Source: Lachnospiraceae bacterium (GTDB lineage Bacteria; Bacillota; Clostridia; Lachnospirales; Lachnospiraceae). From it: a stretch of DNA of 64,000 bases. Below are positions 36,590 through 45,376 of the stretch, one piece after another. Position 1 is the stretch's first letter. Each line of letters opens with the position of its first letter. The DNA lies in the NCBI GenBank assembly GCA_004556655.1, contig SFGF01000029.1, forward strand, positions 1 through 64,000, in the 5' to 3' direction. The position numbers and the translations under genes were made by a program. Under the pieces are notes generated by a model. It was not told the origin of the DNA. It was given only the letters and a program-made list of their open reading frames with translations, and searched no databases.

Positions 36590-36645
36590 AATTGCGTAAG
36601 TCTTCGTAAAAATAAAATGTTCACATTTTTTTAAGATTTAGAATA

Positions 36646-36674
36646 TTGTACCTTCATCAGGGAACCGTTATAAT
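36646..36674 (+). promoter_or_regulatory. Candidate promoter of the citrate synthase operon
   Basis: TATAAT at 36669-36674 with a weak -35 (TTGTAC) 17 bases upstream, about 150 bases before the start codon. The long leader shows no recognised riboswitch. Confidence 0.5.
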
Positions 36675-36822
36675 AGTAATAGTTTCTGACTGAAAATGGA
36701 ATTCTGTAACATGGTTTCGAAGTAAAACTTGAAGAGTGTATATGCAATTAAAAAAATTGCATCATGGTCGAAAAACAAAAGTTTTTAGCGGTTTTGGCAA
36801 GAAAAGATTAGGAGGACAAAAT

Positions 36823-38184
36823 ATGGCAGGTTTTAAGATGAAGGTAACACCGGAGATGGAAGCATTGACAAATGTTTGCGTTTCTAACAGTAAGATGGAT
36901 GTTTCTCTTTACGGAAAGTATGATGTCAAGCGTGGGCTGCGTGATATTAACGGTAAAGGTGTTTTGGCAGGATTAACGCAAATTTCCGCTATTCATTCTA
37001 CTGAGATCGTTGACGGCAAAAGCGTACCATGTGAAGGAAGACTGTATTATCGGGGATATGATATTCATGATCTGACGCAGGGTTTTTTGCGTGAGAGAAG
37101 GTATGGTTTTGAAGAAGTTGCGTATTTGCTTTTGTTTGGTGTACTTCCTTCTGTGGAAGAACTGGATGGGTTCAAAAAGATTCTGGCAGATCAGAGAGCA
37201 TTGCCGAGGAACTTCGTTCGTGATGTTGTCATGAAAGCACCCAGTAAAGATATGATGAACACACTTTCCAGGAGTGTACTTACTCTGTATGCGTACGATT
37301 CCAATGCCGATGATACGTCGCTGCCAAATGTACTGCGGCAGTGTCTGAATCTGATCAGTGTATTCCCTATGTTGTCTGTATATGGATATCATGCGTATAA
37401 TCATTATATTAAAGGAAAAAGTTTATATATTCATAATCCGGATCCGACTCTGTCTGTGGCGGAAAATATTCTCCGTATGCTGAGACCGGATAAAAAGTAT
37501 ACTCACCTGGAAGCTACCATTCTGGATCTGGCGTTGGTTCTTCATATGGAGCACGGCGGTGGTAACAACTCTACATTTACGACTCATGTGGTTACTTCAT
37601 CAGGAACGGATACGTATTCGGCGGTAGCGGCAGCACTTGGATCTCTGAAAGGACCGAAACACGGCGGTGCAAACATCAAAGTCGTTAAAATGTTTAACGA
37701 TATGAGAAAAGAAGTAAAAGACTGGACAGATGAAGAAGAAGTCGGCAATTATCTGAGAAGACTTCTCCACAAAGAAGCATTTGACAAGAAAGGTCTGATC
37801 TATGGAATGGGTCATGCAGTGTATTCTATTTCTGATCCCCGTGCTGAAATCTTCAAAAAATTTGTAGAACAGTTAGCTCATGAAAAAGGAAGAGATAAGG
37901 ATTTTGCACTTTACAGCATGGTGGAGCGGCTTGCACCGAAGATTATAGGTGAAGAGCGTCATATTTATAAAGGGGTAAGTGCCAATGTGGACTTCTACAG
38001 CGGATTTGTTTACAGTATGTTGGATCTGCCGACCGAATTATTTACACCGATGTTTGCAATAGCACGTATTGTGGGATGGAGTGCACATAGAATGGAAGAG
38101 TTGATCAACATGGATAAGATAATTCGTCCGGCTTATATGAATGTCAAAGAAGTGGAACATTATATTGATCTTGATAACAGATAG
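36823..38184 (+). CDS. gltA: Citrate synthase
   Basis: A 453-residue citrate synthase condensing acetyl-CoA and oxaloacetate. Visible family blocks are EGRLYYRGYDIHDL, LALVLHMEHGGGNNSTFTTHV with the first active-site His, GPKHGGAN, YGMGHAVYSISDPRA with the second His and VDFYSGFVYSMLD with the catalytic Asp. ATG 36823 follows TTAGGAGG; the frame runs 29 codons further upstream without a ribosome site. An anaerobe with no visible TCA cycle would use it for 2-oxoglutarate and glutamate. Two further genes follow closely. Confidence 0.95.
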   Translation: MAGFKMKVTPEMEALTNVCVSNSKMDVSLYGKYDVKRGLRDINGKGVLAGLTQISAIHSTEIVDGKSVPCEGRLYYRGYDIHDLTQGFLRERRYGFEEVAYLLLFGVLPSVEELDGFKKILADQRALPRNFVRDVVMKAPSKDMMNTLSRSVLTLYAYDSNADDTSLPNVLRQCLNLISVFPMLSVYGYHAYNHYIKGKSLYIHNPDPTLSVAENILRMLRPDKKYTHLEATILDLALVLHMEHGGGNNSTFTTHVVTSSGTDTYSAVAAALGSLKGPKHGGANIKVVKMFNDMRKEVKDWTDEEEVGNYLRRLLHKEAFDKKGLIYGMGHAVYSISDPRAEIFKKFVEQLAHEKGRDKDFALYSMVERLAPKIIGEERHIYKGVSANVDFYSGFVYSMLDLPTELFTPMFAIARIVGWSAHRMEELINMDKIIRPAYMNVKEVEHYIDLDNR

Positions 38185-38198
38185 GGGAGATGAGGATA

Positions 38199-39053
38199 AT
38201 GAAACAAGCAGGTCTGGTTTTGGAAGGAGGAGCTAACCGGGGAATCTTTACGGCAGGCGTTCTTGATTATCTGATGGAACAGGATTATTATATTCCGTAT
38301 GTGGTGGGGACTTCTGCCGGAGCATGTAATGCTACCGGTTATGTAGCAAAACAACCAGGTAGGATGAAAAAGTGCACGATCATCACAGAAAAAGAGAACA
38401 GATACGTAAGCTTAAAGAATACAGTAAGAACTCGTACGCTGCTGGATATGGATATGCTGTTTCAAGCATATCCGGAGAGAATTTTCCCATTTGATTATGA
38501 TACATTTTTTCAATCAGATATGCAGTGTGAGATGGTTGTGACCAACTGCATTACAGGAAATGCGCAGTATCTTACAGAACATTCCAATAGAAAGAGGATG
38601 ATGGATATCTGCCGGGCTTCCAGCAGCATGCCGATTGTGACCAATATGGTGATGGTAGATGGAATCCCATATCTTGATGGAGGAATTGCGGATTCTGTAC
38701 CGATTATTCATTCTCTAAAAACCGGACATAGCAGAAATGTGATTATCCTTACCCGTAACAAAGGATACAGAAAAAAAGAAGGTGGCAAATCAGATAAACT
38801 ATATGCCGCCATGTATGGAAAAACATATCCAAATCTGGTAAAATCATTAAAGAACCGCGCAAAAGTTTATAACAGAACCATGGATTGTATCGATAAATGG
38901 GAAAAAGAAGGTAAAGTTTTTGTGATACGGCCTGAAATGACACCTGTTGCAAGACTGGAACGGGATAAGGGACGGCTGGAAGCGTTTTACCGTCATGGAT
39001 ATGATCTGATGGCAGAAGAATTTGAGCGGATGAAATGGTTCTTGACCAGATAG
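38199..39053 (+). CDS. Patatin-like phospholipase
   Basis: A 284-residue serine hydrolase with the three patatin signatures: oxyanion loop GGANRGIFTAG (about 10-20), nucleophile elbow GTSAG and catalytic Asp in the LDGGIADSVP block. It has no signal peptide, so it acts on lipids from inside the cell. ATG 38199 lies nine bases after GGGGAG and 14 bases after the citrate synthase stop, so it is likely co-transcribed. Confidence 0.9.
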   Translation: MKQAGLVLEGGANRGIFTAGVLDYLMEQDYYIPYVVGTSAGACNATGYVAKQPGRMKKCTIITEKENRYVSLKNTVRTRTLLDMDMLFQAYPERIFPFDYDTFFQSDMQCEMVVTNCITGNAQYLTEHSNRKRMMDICRASSSMPIVTNMVMVDGIPYLDGGIADSVPIIHSLKTGHSRNVIILTRNKGYRKKEGGKSDKLYAAMYGKTYPNLVKSLKNRAKVYNRTMDCIDKWEKEGKVFVIRPEMTPVARLERDKGRLEAFYRHGYDLMAEEFERMKWFLTR

Positions 39054-39070
39054 AGGGAGGAAAACAAAAG

Positions 39071-39583
39071 ATGCTTTTTGAGACATTTTATCCGGACTGC
39101 TGGATGGATTCCACGTATGAGATTGATTTCGACAAGCTGTATCAGGAAGGATACAGAGGATTGATTTTTGATATCGACAACACCCTGGTACCTCATGGAG
39201 CGCCGGCGGATGATCGGGCCAAGGCACTATTTGCGCATCTGAAAGAACTGGGATTTCAGTGCTGTCTGCTTTCTAATAATCAGATCGAACGGGTGACCAT
39301 GTTCAACAAGGATGTGCAGGTGTATTATATAGAGGATGCACATAAACCTTCCAGAAAAAATTATATGAAGGCGATGGAGCTGATGCATACAAAATTGAAA
39401 AATACAATTTTCATCGGAGATCAGCTGTTTACAGATGTATATGGAGCAAAAAGATGCGGGATGCGGAATATTTTGGTAAAGCCGATTCATCCAAAAGAGG
39501 AGATCCAGATTGTGTTTAAGCGATATCTGGAGAAAATTGTTCTGTATTTTTACCAGAAAAACATGAAATCCGGGAGGATTTGA
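39071..39583 (+). CDS. YqeG-family HAD phosphatase
   Basis: A 170-residue HAD-superfamily IIIA phosphatase. Motif I with the nucleophile Asp is FDIDNTLVPHG, motif II is LLSNN, and motif III/IV is IGDQLFTDVYGAKRCGM. The N-terminal FYPDCW is typical of YqeG. The substrate is unknown; relatives act on phosphatidylglycerophosphate or on small phosphates. GAGGGAGG precedes ATG 39071, 17 bases after the lipase gene; pairing with a lipase could hint at lipid metabolism. Confidence 0.88.
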   Translation: MLFETFYPDCWMDSTYEIDFDKLYQEGYRGLIFDIDNTLVPHGAPADDRAKALFAHLKELGFQCCLLSNNQIERVTMFNKDVQVYYIEDAHKPSRKNYMKAMELMHTKLKNTIFIGDQLFTDVYGAKRCGMRNILVKPIHPKEEIQIVFKRYLEKIVLYFYQKNMKSGRI

Positions 39584-39592
39584 AAAAATTAG

Positions 39593-39621
39593 TTGAAAAA
39601 TCTCTTTGGGTATTATAGAAT
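39593..39621 (+). promoter_or_regulatory. Promoter of efp
   Basis: TTGAAA, 17 bases, TAGAAT, about 35 bases before the start codon. Confidence 0.6.
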
Positions 39622-39654
39622 ATAGAATAGCCAGAATTAAGGAGGAATATTAAT

Positions 39655-40212
39655 ATGATTTCAGCAGGAGATTTCAGAAATGGTGTTACATTAGAGATCG
39701 ACGGCAACGTTGTTCAGATTCTCGAATTTCAGCATGTAAAACCTGGAAAGGGTGCAGCTTTTGTTAGAACCAAATTAAAAAATGTTATCAATGGCGGTGT
39801 GGTTGAAAAAACTTTCAGACCGACTGAAAAATTCCCTCAGGCACGTATCGACAGAGTTGATATGCAGTATCTGTATTCTGATGGTGAATTGTTTAACTTT
39901 ATGAACATGGAAACTTATGATCAGATTGCAGTAGATAAAAATACAGTTGGAGATTCCTTGAAATTTGTGAAAGAGAATGAAACTGTAAAAATCTGTTCTT
40001 ACAACGGAAGCGTATTCGCTATTGAACCGCCTCTGTTTGTTGAACTGGAGATTACAGATACAGAACCTGGATTTAAAGGCGATACAGCACAGGGTGCTAC
40101 AAAGCCTGCGATTGTTGAGACAGGTGCTCAGGTAAGCGTTCCTCTGTTCGTTAACCAGGGAGATAAAATTAAGATTGACACCAGAACAGGTGAATATCTG
40201 TCACGTGTATGA
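39655..40212 (+). CDS. efp: Translation elongation factor P
   Basis: A 185-residue protein that relieves ribosome stalling at proline runs. The three OB/KOW-like domains are all present. The tip loop of domain I reads VKPGKGAAF, placing Lys32 where Bacillus EF-P carries its modification; the end GDKIKIDTRTGEYLSRV is the EF-P signature. TAAGGAGG precedes the ATG. No modifying enzyme gene lies nearby. Confidence 0.97.
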   Translation: MISAGDFRNGVTLEIDGNVVQILEFQHVKPGKGAAFVRTKLKNVINGGVVEKTFRPTEKFPQARIDRVDMQYLYSDGELFNFMNMETYDQIAVDKNTVGDSLKFVKENETVKICSYNGSVFAIEPPLFVELEITDTEPGFKGDTAQGATKPAIVETGAQVSVPLFVNQGDKIKIDTRTGEYLSRV

Positions 40213-40242
40213 GTGATTCAGTAAAATCAGAAATCATGATGC

Positions 40243-40280
40243 AAAACACCCCGGAAATTCATATTTTCGGGGTGTTTTTA
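40243..40280 (+). terminator. Terminator of efp
   Basis: AAAACACCCCGGAAAT pairs with ATTTTCGGGGTGTTTT around a short loop, followed by a T run. Confidence 0.92.
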
Positions 40281-40466
40281 ATAATTACCTTTTTATTTCG
40301 TATCGCTGTAAAAAAGTCCAAATAATTCTTGCGTATTATCCGGAAATATTATAAAATAAAAAAGCAGTCAAGGACTGCCGTTCGAATATTATTTCTATTT
40401 TTCTATTGCACAGTCGTGCGTTTTCCCCACAGAGTATCCGAATTTCATATAAAGGAGAACAGAAAT

Positions 40467-41304
40467 TTGGATTATCAGAGTTTTAAAATGAAATTAGTAG
40501 AAATGGTACAAAAGGAAATCAGTGAAAGTGTGGAAATCTCTCTGGAACGTATTCCAAAGAATAACGGAATTTATATGGAAGGAATCGTATTCAGCAGACG
40601 AGGAGAGAACACATCGCCGGTGATTTATGTGGAAGAATACTATCAGTACTGGAAAAAAGGTGTTTCCATGGAGAAGCTGGTAGAAAAAAGATGATTTTTT
40701 TAAAGATTACGATAAGCTAAAGTCCCGTATTTTTTATAAAATTATCAATTATGAAAAAAACAGGGAGATGCTTAAAAAGATACCGCATCGAAGAATTCTG
40801 GATTTGGCTATGGTGTTCTATTATCAGATCGATGAGGTCGAGCCGCCCGCTACTATTCTGATACAGAACAGTCACCTTGCCATGTGGGATATCACAGAGG
40901 AAGAACTGGAAGAAAATGCTGTAAAATATACGTGTCTGTGCCTGCCGGCGGAATTTTTGACTATGGATCAGCTTGCAGGAATAGAAGAAGAGGATATGGA
41001 TGAGATGCTGAGTGAGGAAAGATGTCCGATGTATATTTTGACAAATAAAGAACGAAGATTTGGAGCCGGCACTGTTTTTTATCCGGGAATTCTTAAGCAG
41101 GCACAGAAATTATTGGGAGATAATTTTTACATTCTTCCCAGCAGTGTCCATGAATGCATTTTGATACCGGAAGATGGAAATTATGACCAGGAAAGTCTGG
41201 CAGAGATGGTAACAGAAATCAATGTTCATCACGTGGATGCACGGGAAGTACTTTCTGATCAGGCTTATTATTATCTGAAAAAAGATGGAAGAATCCATAT
41301 TTAA
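40467..41304 (+). pseudogene. DUF5688-like gene, frame broken near 40683-40705
   Basis: Two pieces of one family are seen. The 5' piece starts at TTG 40467 after AAAGGAG (MDYQSFKMKLVEMVQ...) and stops at TGA 40692 after MEKLVEKR. The 3' piece is open in another frame from about 40684 (DDFFKDYDKLKSR...) to 41304, with NSHLAMWDITEEEL, TNKERRFGAGTVFYPG and ILPSSVHE blocks. As I recall the family, it is continuous here with some 15 further residues at the junction, so a small deletion in the A-rich run is likely. The 3' part could restart at ATG 40768. Function of the family is unknown. A sequencing error is possible. Confidence 0.7.
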
Positions 41305-41312
41305 ACTTACAC

Positions 41313-41341
41313 TTTACAAATCTCCCCAAATATGCTATAGT
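41313..41341 (+). promoter_or_regulatory. Promoter of tRNA-Arg
   Basis: TTTACA, 17 bases, TATAGT, about 30 bases before the tRNA. A small TGAGC/GCTCA hairpin lies in the leader at 41352-41366. Confidence 0.75.
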
Positions 41342-41372
41342 TTATTAGTGTGAGCGATAAGCTCATAGATAC

Positions 41373-41445
41373 GCATCTGTAGCTCAGGGGATAGAGCAAT
41401 GGTTTCCGGTACCATGTGTCGGGGGTTCGAATCCCTCCAGATGCG
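41373..41445 (+). tRNA. tRNA-Arg (anticodon CCG)
   Basis: A full cloverleaf is visible. The acceptor arm is GCATCTG with CAGATGC, the D stem GCTC/GAGC, the anticodon stem ATGGT/ACCAT with loop TTCCGGT (anticodon CCG at 41406-41408), and the T arm GGGGG-TTCGAAT-CCCTC with one G-U pair. The discriminator is G and CCA is not encoded. It reads the rare arginine codon CGG. Confidence 0.96.
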
Positions 41446-41507
41446 TTTTCTGCTATATAGGCATAAGAGGAACCATTGATCGTGCCCATTTGAAGGAGGT
41501 TAACGAT

Positions 41508-42437
41508 ATGGATGATTTTAGAGAATGGTTATCAGATAATCTGAGATATTTTATGCTGGGATTCGGCATCATTATCGTGCTGGTGATTTTATTTTTTGGA
41601 ATCCGTTTCCTGTCTTCTGTTTTTGGAGATACCAGGAAGGATGACAATGAGGTGACACAGCAGCAGGAAGATCTGATAGAGGAACAGGAAGATAATCAGG
41701 CGGATGAGACGGAGAATAATGAACAGATTCCGGAACCAACGCAGGAAGCAGCAGTAGAAAACAGTCTTGAGAAGAATGCATATCCCACTGTCAATGCACT
41801 GATGCAAAAGTATTATACGGCATTAGGCAACAGGGATATCCAGGGATTGAAAGAACTGGTTGACCAGTTGGATCCTTCGGATGAAAGTGCAATTTCAAAT
41901 TCCAAATATATTGAGGGATACAGCAGTATTGAGACTTATACAAAACAGGGACTGACAGATGACAGCTATGTGGTATTTGCAAGCTATGGTCATAAGTATG
42001 TTGGGTATGATACGGTTTTGCCGGGAGTGAGTTGCCTGTATGTGGATACGAAAGAAGATGGAAGTCTTTATATTGTTGCTGAACCGACACAGGAACAGCA
42101 GGATTATATCACAGAAGTGATGAACGATCAGGATTGTCAGGAGCTTTTGGAAGCTAAGCAGAAAGAGTATGATGATACACTTGCCGGGGATACGGAACTT
42201 GCATCCTATTTATCAGAACTGGGAGTAGAAGGCTCTGCCGCTATGGAGGCAGAGGTGGGTTCTATGATCACAGTCAAGTCAAACTGCAATGTACGTAAAG
42301 AGGCGTCAACGGATTCCGATAAGCTTGGTGAGCTGGTTGGAGGACAGGAAGTAAAAAAGACAGGTCAGGAAGGCGACTGGATTCAGATTGAGTTCAATGG
42401 CCAGACTGGTTATGTGCGTGGAGATTTGTTTTTGTAA
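41508..42437 (+). CDS. Membrane-anchored protein with a C-terminal bacterial SH3 domain
   Basis: A 309-residue protein: short cytoplasmic start, one transmembrane helix (YFMLGFGIIIVLVILFFGI, about 15-33), an acidic Glu/Gln-rich stretch (about 45-85), a middle domain of about 120 residues that I do not recognise, and a C-terminal SH3b domain (NVRKEASTDSDKLGEL, GDWIQIEFNGQTGYV). SH3b domains usually bind cell-wall peptides, so a surface role is likely. ATG 41508 is set by AAGGAGG. A terminator follows. Confidence 0.82.
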   Translation: MDDFREWLSDNLRYFMLGFGIIIVLVILFFGIRFLSSVFGDTRKDDNEVTQQQEDLIEEQEDNQADETENNEQIPEPTQEAAVENSLEKNAYPTVNALMQKYYTALGNRDIQGLKELVDQLDPSDESAISNSKYIEGYSSIETYTKQGLTDDSYVVFASYGHKYVGYDTVLPGVSCLYVDTKEDGSLYIVAEPTQEQQDYITEVMNDQDCQELLEAKQKEYDDTLAGDTELASYLSELGVEGSAAMEAEVGSMITVKSNCNVRKEASTDSDKLGELVGGQEVKKTGQEGDWIQIEFNGQTGYVRGDLFL

Positions 42438-42452
42438 GCGCAAAGTATGAAT

Positions 42453-42488
42453 CAGGGAGTGCTGTGGTTTTGCAGCACTCCTGTTTTA
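42453..42488 (+). terminator. Terminator after the SH3-domain gene
   Basis: CAGGGAGTGCTG pairs with CAGCACTCCTG around an eight-base loop and runs into TTTTA. Confidence 0.88.
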
Positions 42489-42515
42489 CTCTGTAAAACC
42501 AGGAAGGAGAAAAAA

Positions 42516-43253
42516 TTGGAACAGATTCGACTGAACAAATATCTGAGTGAGGCGGGTGTGTGTTCACGGAGAGAAGCAGACCGGCTGACAGAGGCCGGAC
42601 AGATTACGGTGGATGGAAAACCAGCGGTTACAGGTATGAAAATATCACCTGAGTCTGTGGTGAAAGTCCGGGGAAAAGCAATTAAAAAAGAAGAGGAAAA
42701 GATTCTTCTGGCGTTTCATAAACCGGCCGGGATCGTATGTACCGCAGAGAAGAGGGAAAAGAATAATGTGGTGGATTATCTGAATTATCCCAAACGGATT
42801 TTTCCGGTAGGGCGTTTGGATAAAGATTCTACAGGGCTGCTTTTGATGACAAATGACGGCGATTTGGTGAATAAAATCATGCGTGCGGGCAATTATCATG
42901 AAAAAGAGTATCTTGTCTCTGTCAATAAACCGATTACGGAGAAATTTTGCAGGGAGATGGCATCCGGTGTTCCTATATTGGATACCGTGACAAGAAGATG
43001 CAGCGTGGAACAGATTGGAGAAAAAGAATTTCGAATTATTTTGACCCAGGGTCTGAACCGGCAGATTCGGAGAATGTGCGAAGCATTGGGGTATCGTGTG
43101 GTCACTTTGAAAAGAATCAGAATTATGAATATTCAATTGGGTAAATTGAAAGAAGGTACCTGGCGGAAAGTAGAAGGAAAAGAAAGAAGGGAACTGGAGC
43201 GGCTTTTGACATCATCTTCGTCTTTGTCAGTAAAAGAAAGAATAAAGAGGTAA
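42516..43253 (+). CDS. rRNA pseudouridine synthase, RsuA/RluB/RluF family, TTG start
   Basis: A 245-residue enzyme with an N-terminal S4 RNA-binding domain (IRLNKYLSEAGVCSRREADRL) and a catalytic domain whose GRLDKDSTGLLLMTNDG block holds the active Asp. The closing GLNRQIRRMCEALGY block is typical. It isomerises one uridine in rRNA; RluF-like 23S specificity is likely but not decided. The start is TTG 42516, nine bases after AAGGAG; the frame upstream crosses the terminator. The stop is 3 bases before ligA. Confidence 0.92.
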   Translation: MEQIRLNKYLSEAGVCSRREADRLTEAGQITVDGKPAVTGMKISPESVVKVRGKAIKKEEEKILLAFHKPAGIVCTAEKREKNNVVDYLNYPKRIFPVGRLDKDSTGLLLMTNDGDLVNKIMRAGNYHEKEYLVSVNKPITEKFCREMASGVPILDTVTRRCSVEQIGEKEFRIILTQGLNRQIRRMCEALGYRVVTLKRIRIMNIQLGKLKEGTWRKVEGKERRELERLLTSSSSLSVKERIKR

Positions 43254-43256
43254 TCT

Positions 43257-45233
43257 ATGGAAAAGGAAAAGAAACAGAAAGCAATCAGCAGAATGAAAGA
43301 GTTGTCTGAGATTTTGCAGAAAGCATCGAAAGCATACTATCAGGAAGATAGGGAAATCATGAGCAATCTGGAATACGACCGTCTGTATGATGAACTAGTG
43401 TGTCTGGAGGATGAGACACAGATGGTACTGGCAGGAAGTCCGACAGTATCTGTGGGATATGAGGCTGTAGATGAACTCCCAAAAGAGACACACGAATCCC
43501 CCATGCTTTCTCTGGATAAGACAAAAGACAGAGAGGTGCTCAGAGGCTTTGTAGGCAATCATAAAACCTTGTTGTCCTGGAAAATGGATGGACTCACAAT
43601 CGTTCTTACGTACCGTGATGGAAAACTGCAGAAAGCGGTCACAAGAGGCAACGGAGTGATCGGTGAGGTAGTTACCAATAATGCCAGAGTTTTTGATAAT
43701 ATACCGCACAAAATTCCTTATCGGGGTGAATTGATCCTGAGAGGAGAGGCAATTATCACATATTCAGAGTTTGAAAAAATAAACTGTATGATAGAAGATG
43801 TGGATGCCAGATATAAGAATCCGCGGAATCTGTGCAGTGGTTCTGTCCGTCAGTTGAATAATGAAATTACAGCAAAACGCCATGTGAGGTTTTATGCATT
43901 TGCACTTGTAAAAGCAGATGATGTGGATTTCCAAAATTCCAGACAATGCCAGATGGAATGGCTGAAAGAACAGGGATTTGAGATCGTGGAATATCGGGTA
44001 GTGAATGCGGATACGCTGGATGAAGCGATGGAGTATTTTGCTGAAAACATACAGCAAAATGATTTTCCTTCGGACGGATTGGTAGCGCTGTATGATGATA
44101 TCGCCTATGGAGATTCTCTTGGAAGAACAGCGAAATTCCCAAGAAATGCTTTTGCTTTTAAATGGGCGGATGAGATGGCGGAGACAACCCTGGAGGAAAT
44201 CGAGTGGAGTCCTTCCCGAACCGGGCTTATTAATCCGGTGGCGATTTTTACACCGGTAGAACTGGAAGGTTCTACGGTAAGCCGGGCAAGTGTTCATAAT
44301 GTCAGTATTATGCGAAAGCTGGAACTGGGAATCGGCGATACAATCCGGGTTTATAAGGCGAATATGATTATTCCGCAGATTGGAGAAAATCTTACCCGCA
44401 GCGGTGTAAAAGAGATTCCGACCATTTGTCCTGCTTGTCAGGGACCGACCAGTATTGAAATGGTTAATGATGTGGAATCTCTCTATTGCCGTAATCCGGA
44501 ATGTCCTGCAAAAGCAATTAAAGGCTTTACCTTATTCGTGAGTCGTGATGCCATGAATATTGATGGACTTTCCGAAGCAACACTGGAAAAATTTATCGGA
44601 AAAGGTTTTATTCATGAATTTGGCGATATCTTTGAGATTGGAAAATACAAAGATGAAATCGTGCAAATGGAAGGGTTTGGAGAAAAATCTTTCCGCAATC
44701 TCATGGAAAGTATAGAAAAAGCAAAAAATACGGAGCTTCCCCGGGTTATTTACGCACTTGGTATTCCCAATATCGGGCTGGCCAATGCAAAAGTAATCTG
44801 CAGGGAATTCGGATATGACATAGAGAAAATACGTAATCTGACAGAAGAAGAACTGGCTGAAATTGACGGAATTGGTCCGGTCATTGCCCGAAGTTTTGTG
44901 GAGTATTTTGCAAAAGCCGGGCGAAAAGAGGTGATTGATCATCTTCTGTCACATCTTCAGCTGAAGGCAGTACCTCAGGTGAATGAGAATCAGAAGTTTA
45001 CAGGAATCAATTTTGTGATTACCGGAAATGTAAATCATTTTGCAAACAGAAATGAAGTAAAGACGGAGATAGAAAAAAGAGGAGGAAAAGTGACCGGAAG
45101 CGTAACTTCAAAAACGAATTATCTGATCAACAATGATGTGGCTTCGGGTTCTTCTAAAAACAAAAAAGCAAAAGAACTGGGGATTCCGATCATTTCGGAG
45201 GAAGATTTTATTCGAATGTTGGAAGAACAGTAG
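43257..45233 (+). CDS. ligA: NAD-dependent DNA ligase
   Basis: A 658-residue replication and repair ligase. The adenylation domain has K109 in WKMDG, unlike the common KLDG in using Met, and GRTAKFPRNAFAFKW. An OB fold (VELEGSTVSRASVHN), a four-Cys zinc finger (CPACQGP ... CRNPECPAK), helix-hairpin-helix repeats (GIPNIGLANAKVI, DGIGPVIARSFVEYF) and a C-terminal BRCT domain follow. It lies 3 bases after the pseudouridine synthase gene, so translation is probably coupled. Confidence 0.95.
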   Translation: MEKEKKQKAISRMKELSEILQKASKAYYQEDREIMSNLEYDRLYDELVCLEDETQMVLAGSPTVSVGYEAVDELPKETHESPMLSLDKTKDREVLRGFVGNHKTLLSWKMDGLTIVLTYRDGKLQKAVTRGNGVIGEVVTNNARVFDNIPHKIPYRGELILRGEAIITYSEFEKINCMIEDVDARYKNPRNLCSGSVRQLNNEITAKRHVRFYAFALVKADDVDFQNSRQCQMEWLKEQGFEIVEYRVVNADTLDEAMEYFAENIQQNDFPSDGLVALYDDIAYGDSLGRTAKFPRNAFAFKWADEMAETTLEEIEWSPSRTGLINPVAIFTPVELEGSTVSRASVHNVSIMRKLELGIGDTIRVYKANMIIPQIGENLTRSGVKEIPTICPACQGPTSIEMVNDVESLYCRNPECPAKAIKGFTLFVSRDAMNIDGLSEATLEKFIGKGFIHEFGDIFEIGKYKDEIVQMEGFGEKSFRNLMESIEKAKNTELPRVIYALGIPNIGLANAKVICREFGYDIEKIRNLTEEELAEIDGIGPVIARSFVEYFAKAGRKEVIDHLLSHLQLKAVPQVNENQKFTGINFVITGNVNHFANRNEVKTEIEKRGGKVTGSVTSKTNYLINNDVASGSSKNKKAKELGIPIISEEDFIRMLEEQ

Positions 45234-45286
45234 ATGTGTAAATAACGTTTGCCACGGACAATATAGGATGTTTTGTCCGGGCAGCG

Positions 45287-45315
45287 TTGACATTCTTTGG
45301 AAATTTGATTAGAAT
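45287..45315 (+). promoter_or_regulatory. Promoter of the cardiolipin synthase gene
   Basis: TTGACA, 17 bases, TAGAAT, 61 bases before the ATG. An imperfect hairpin at about 45244-45288 (GCC..GGACA with TGTCC..GGC) lies just upstream and may end the ligA message. Confidence 0.75.
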
Positions 45316-45376
45316 AGTGACAGTGACTTAAGATAATACGCAGCATATGATGGAATAGAAAGAAGTCAGGTGGAGA

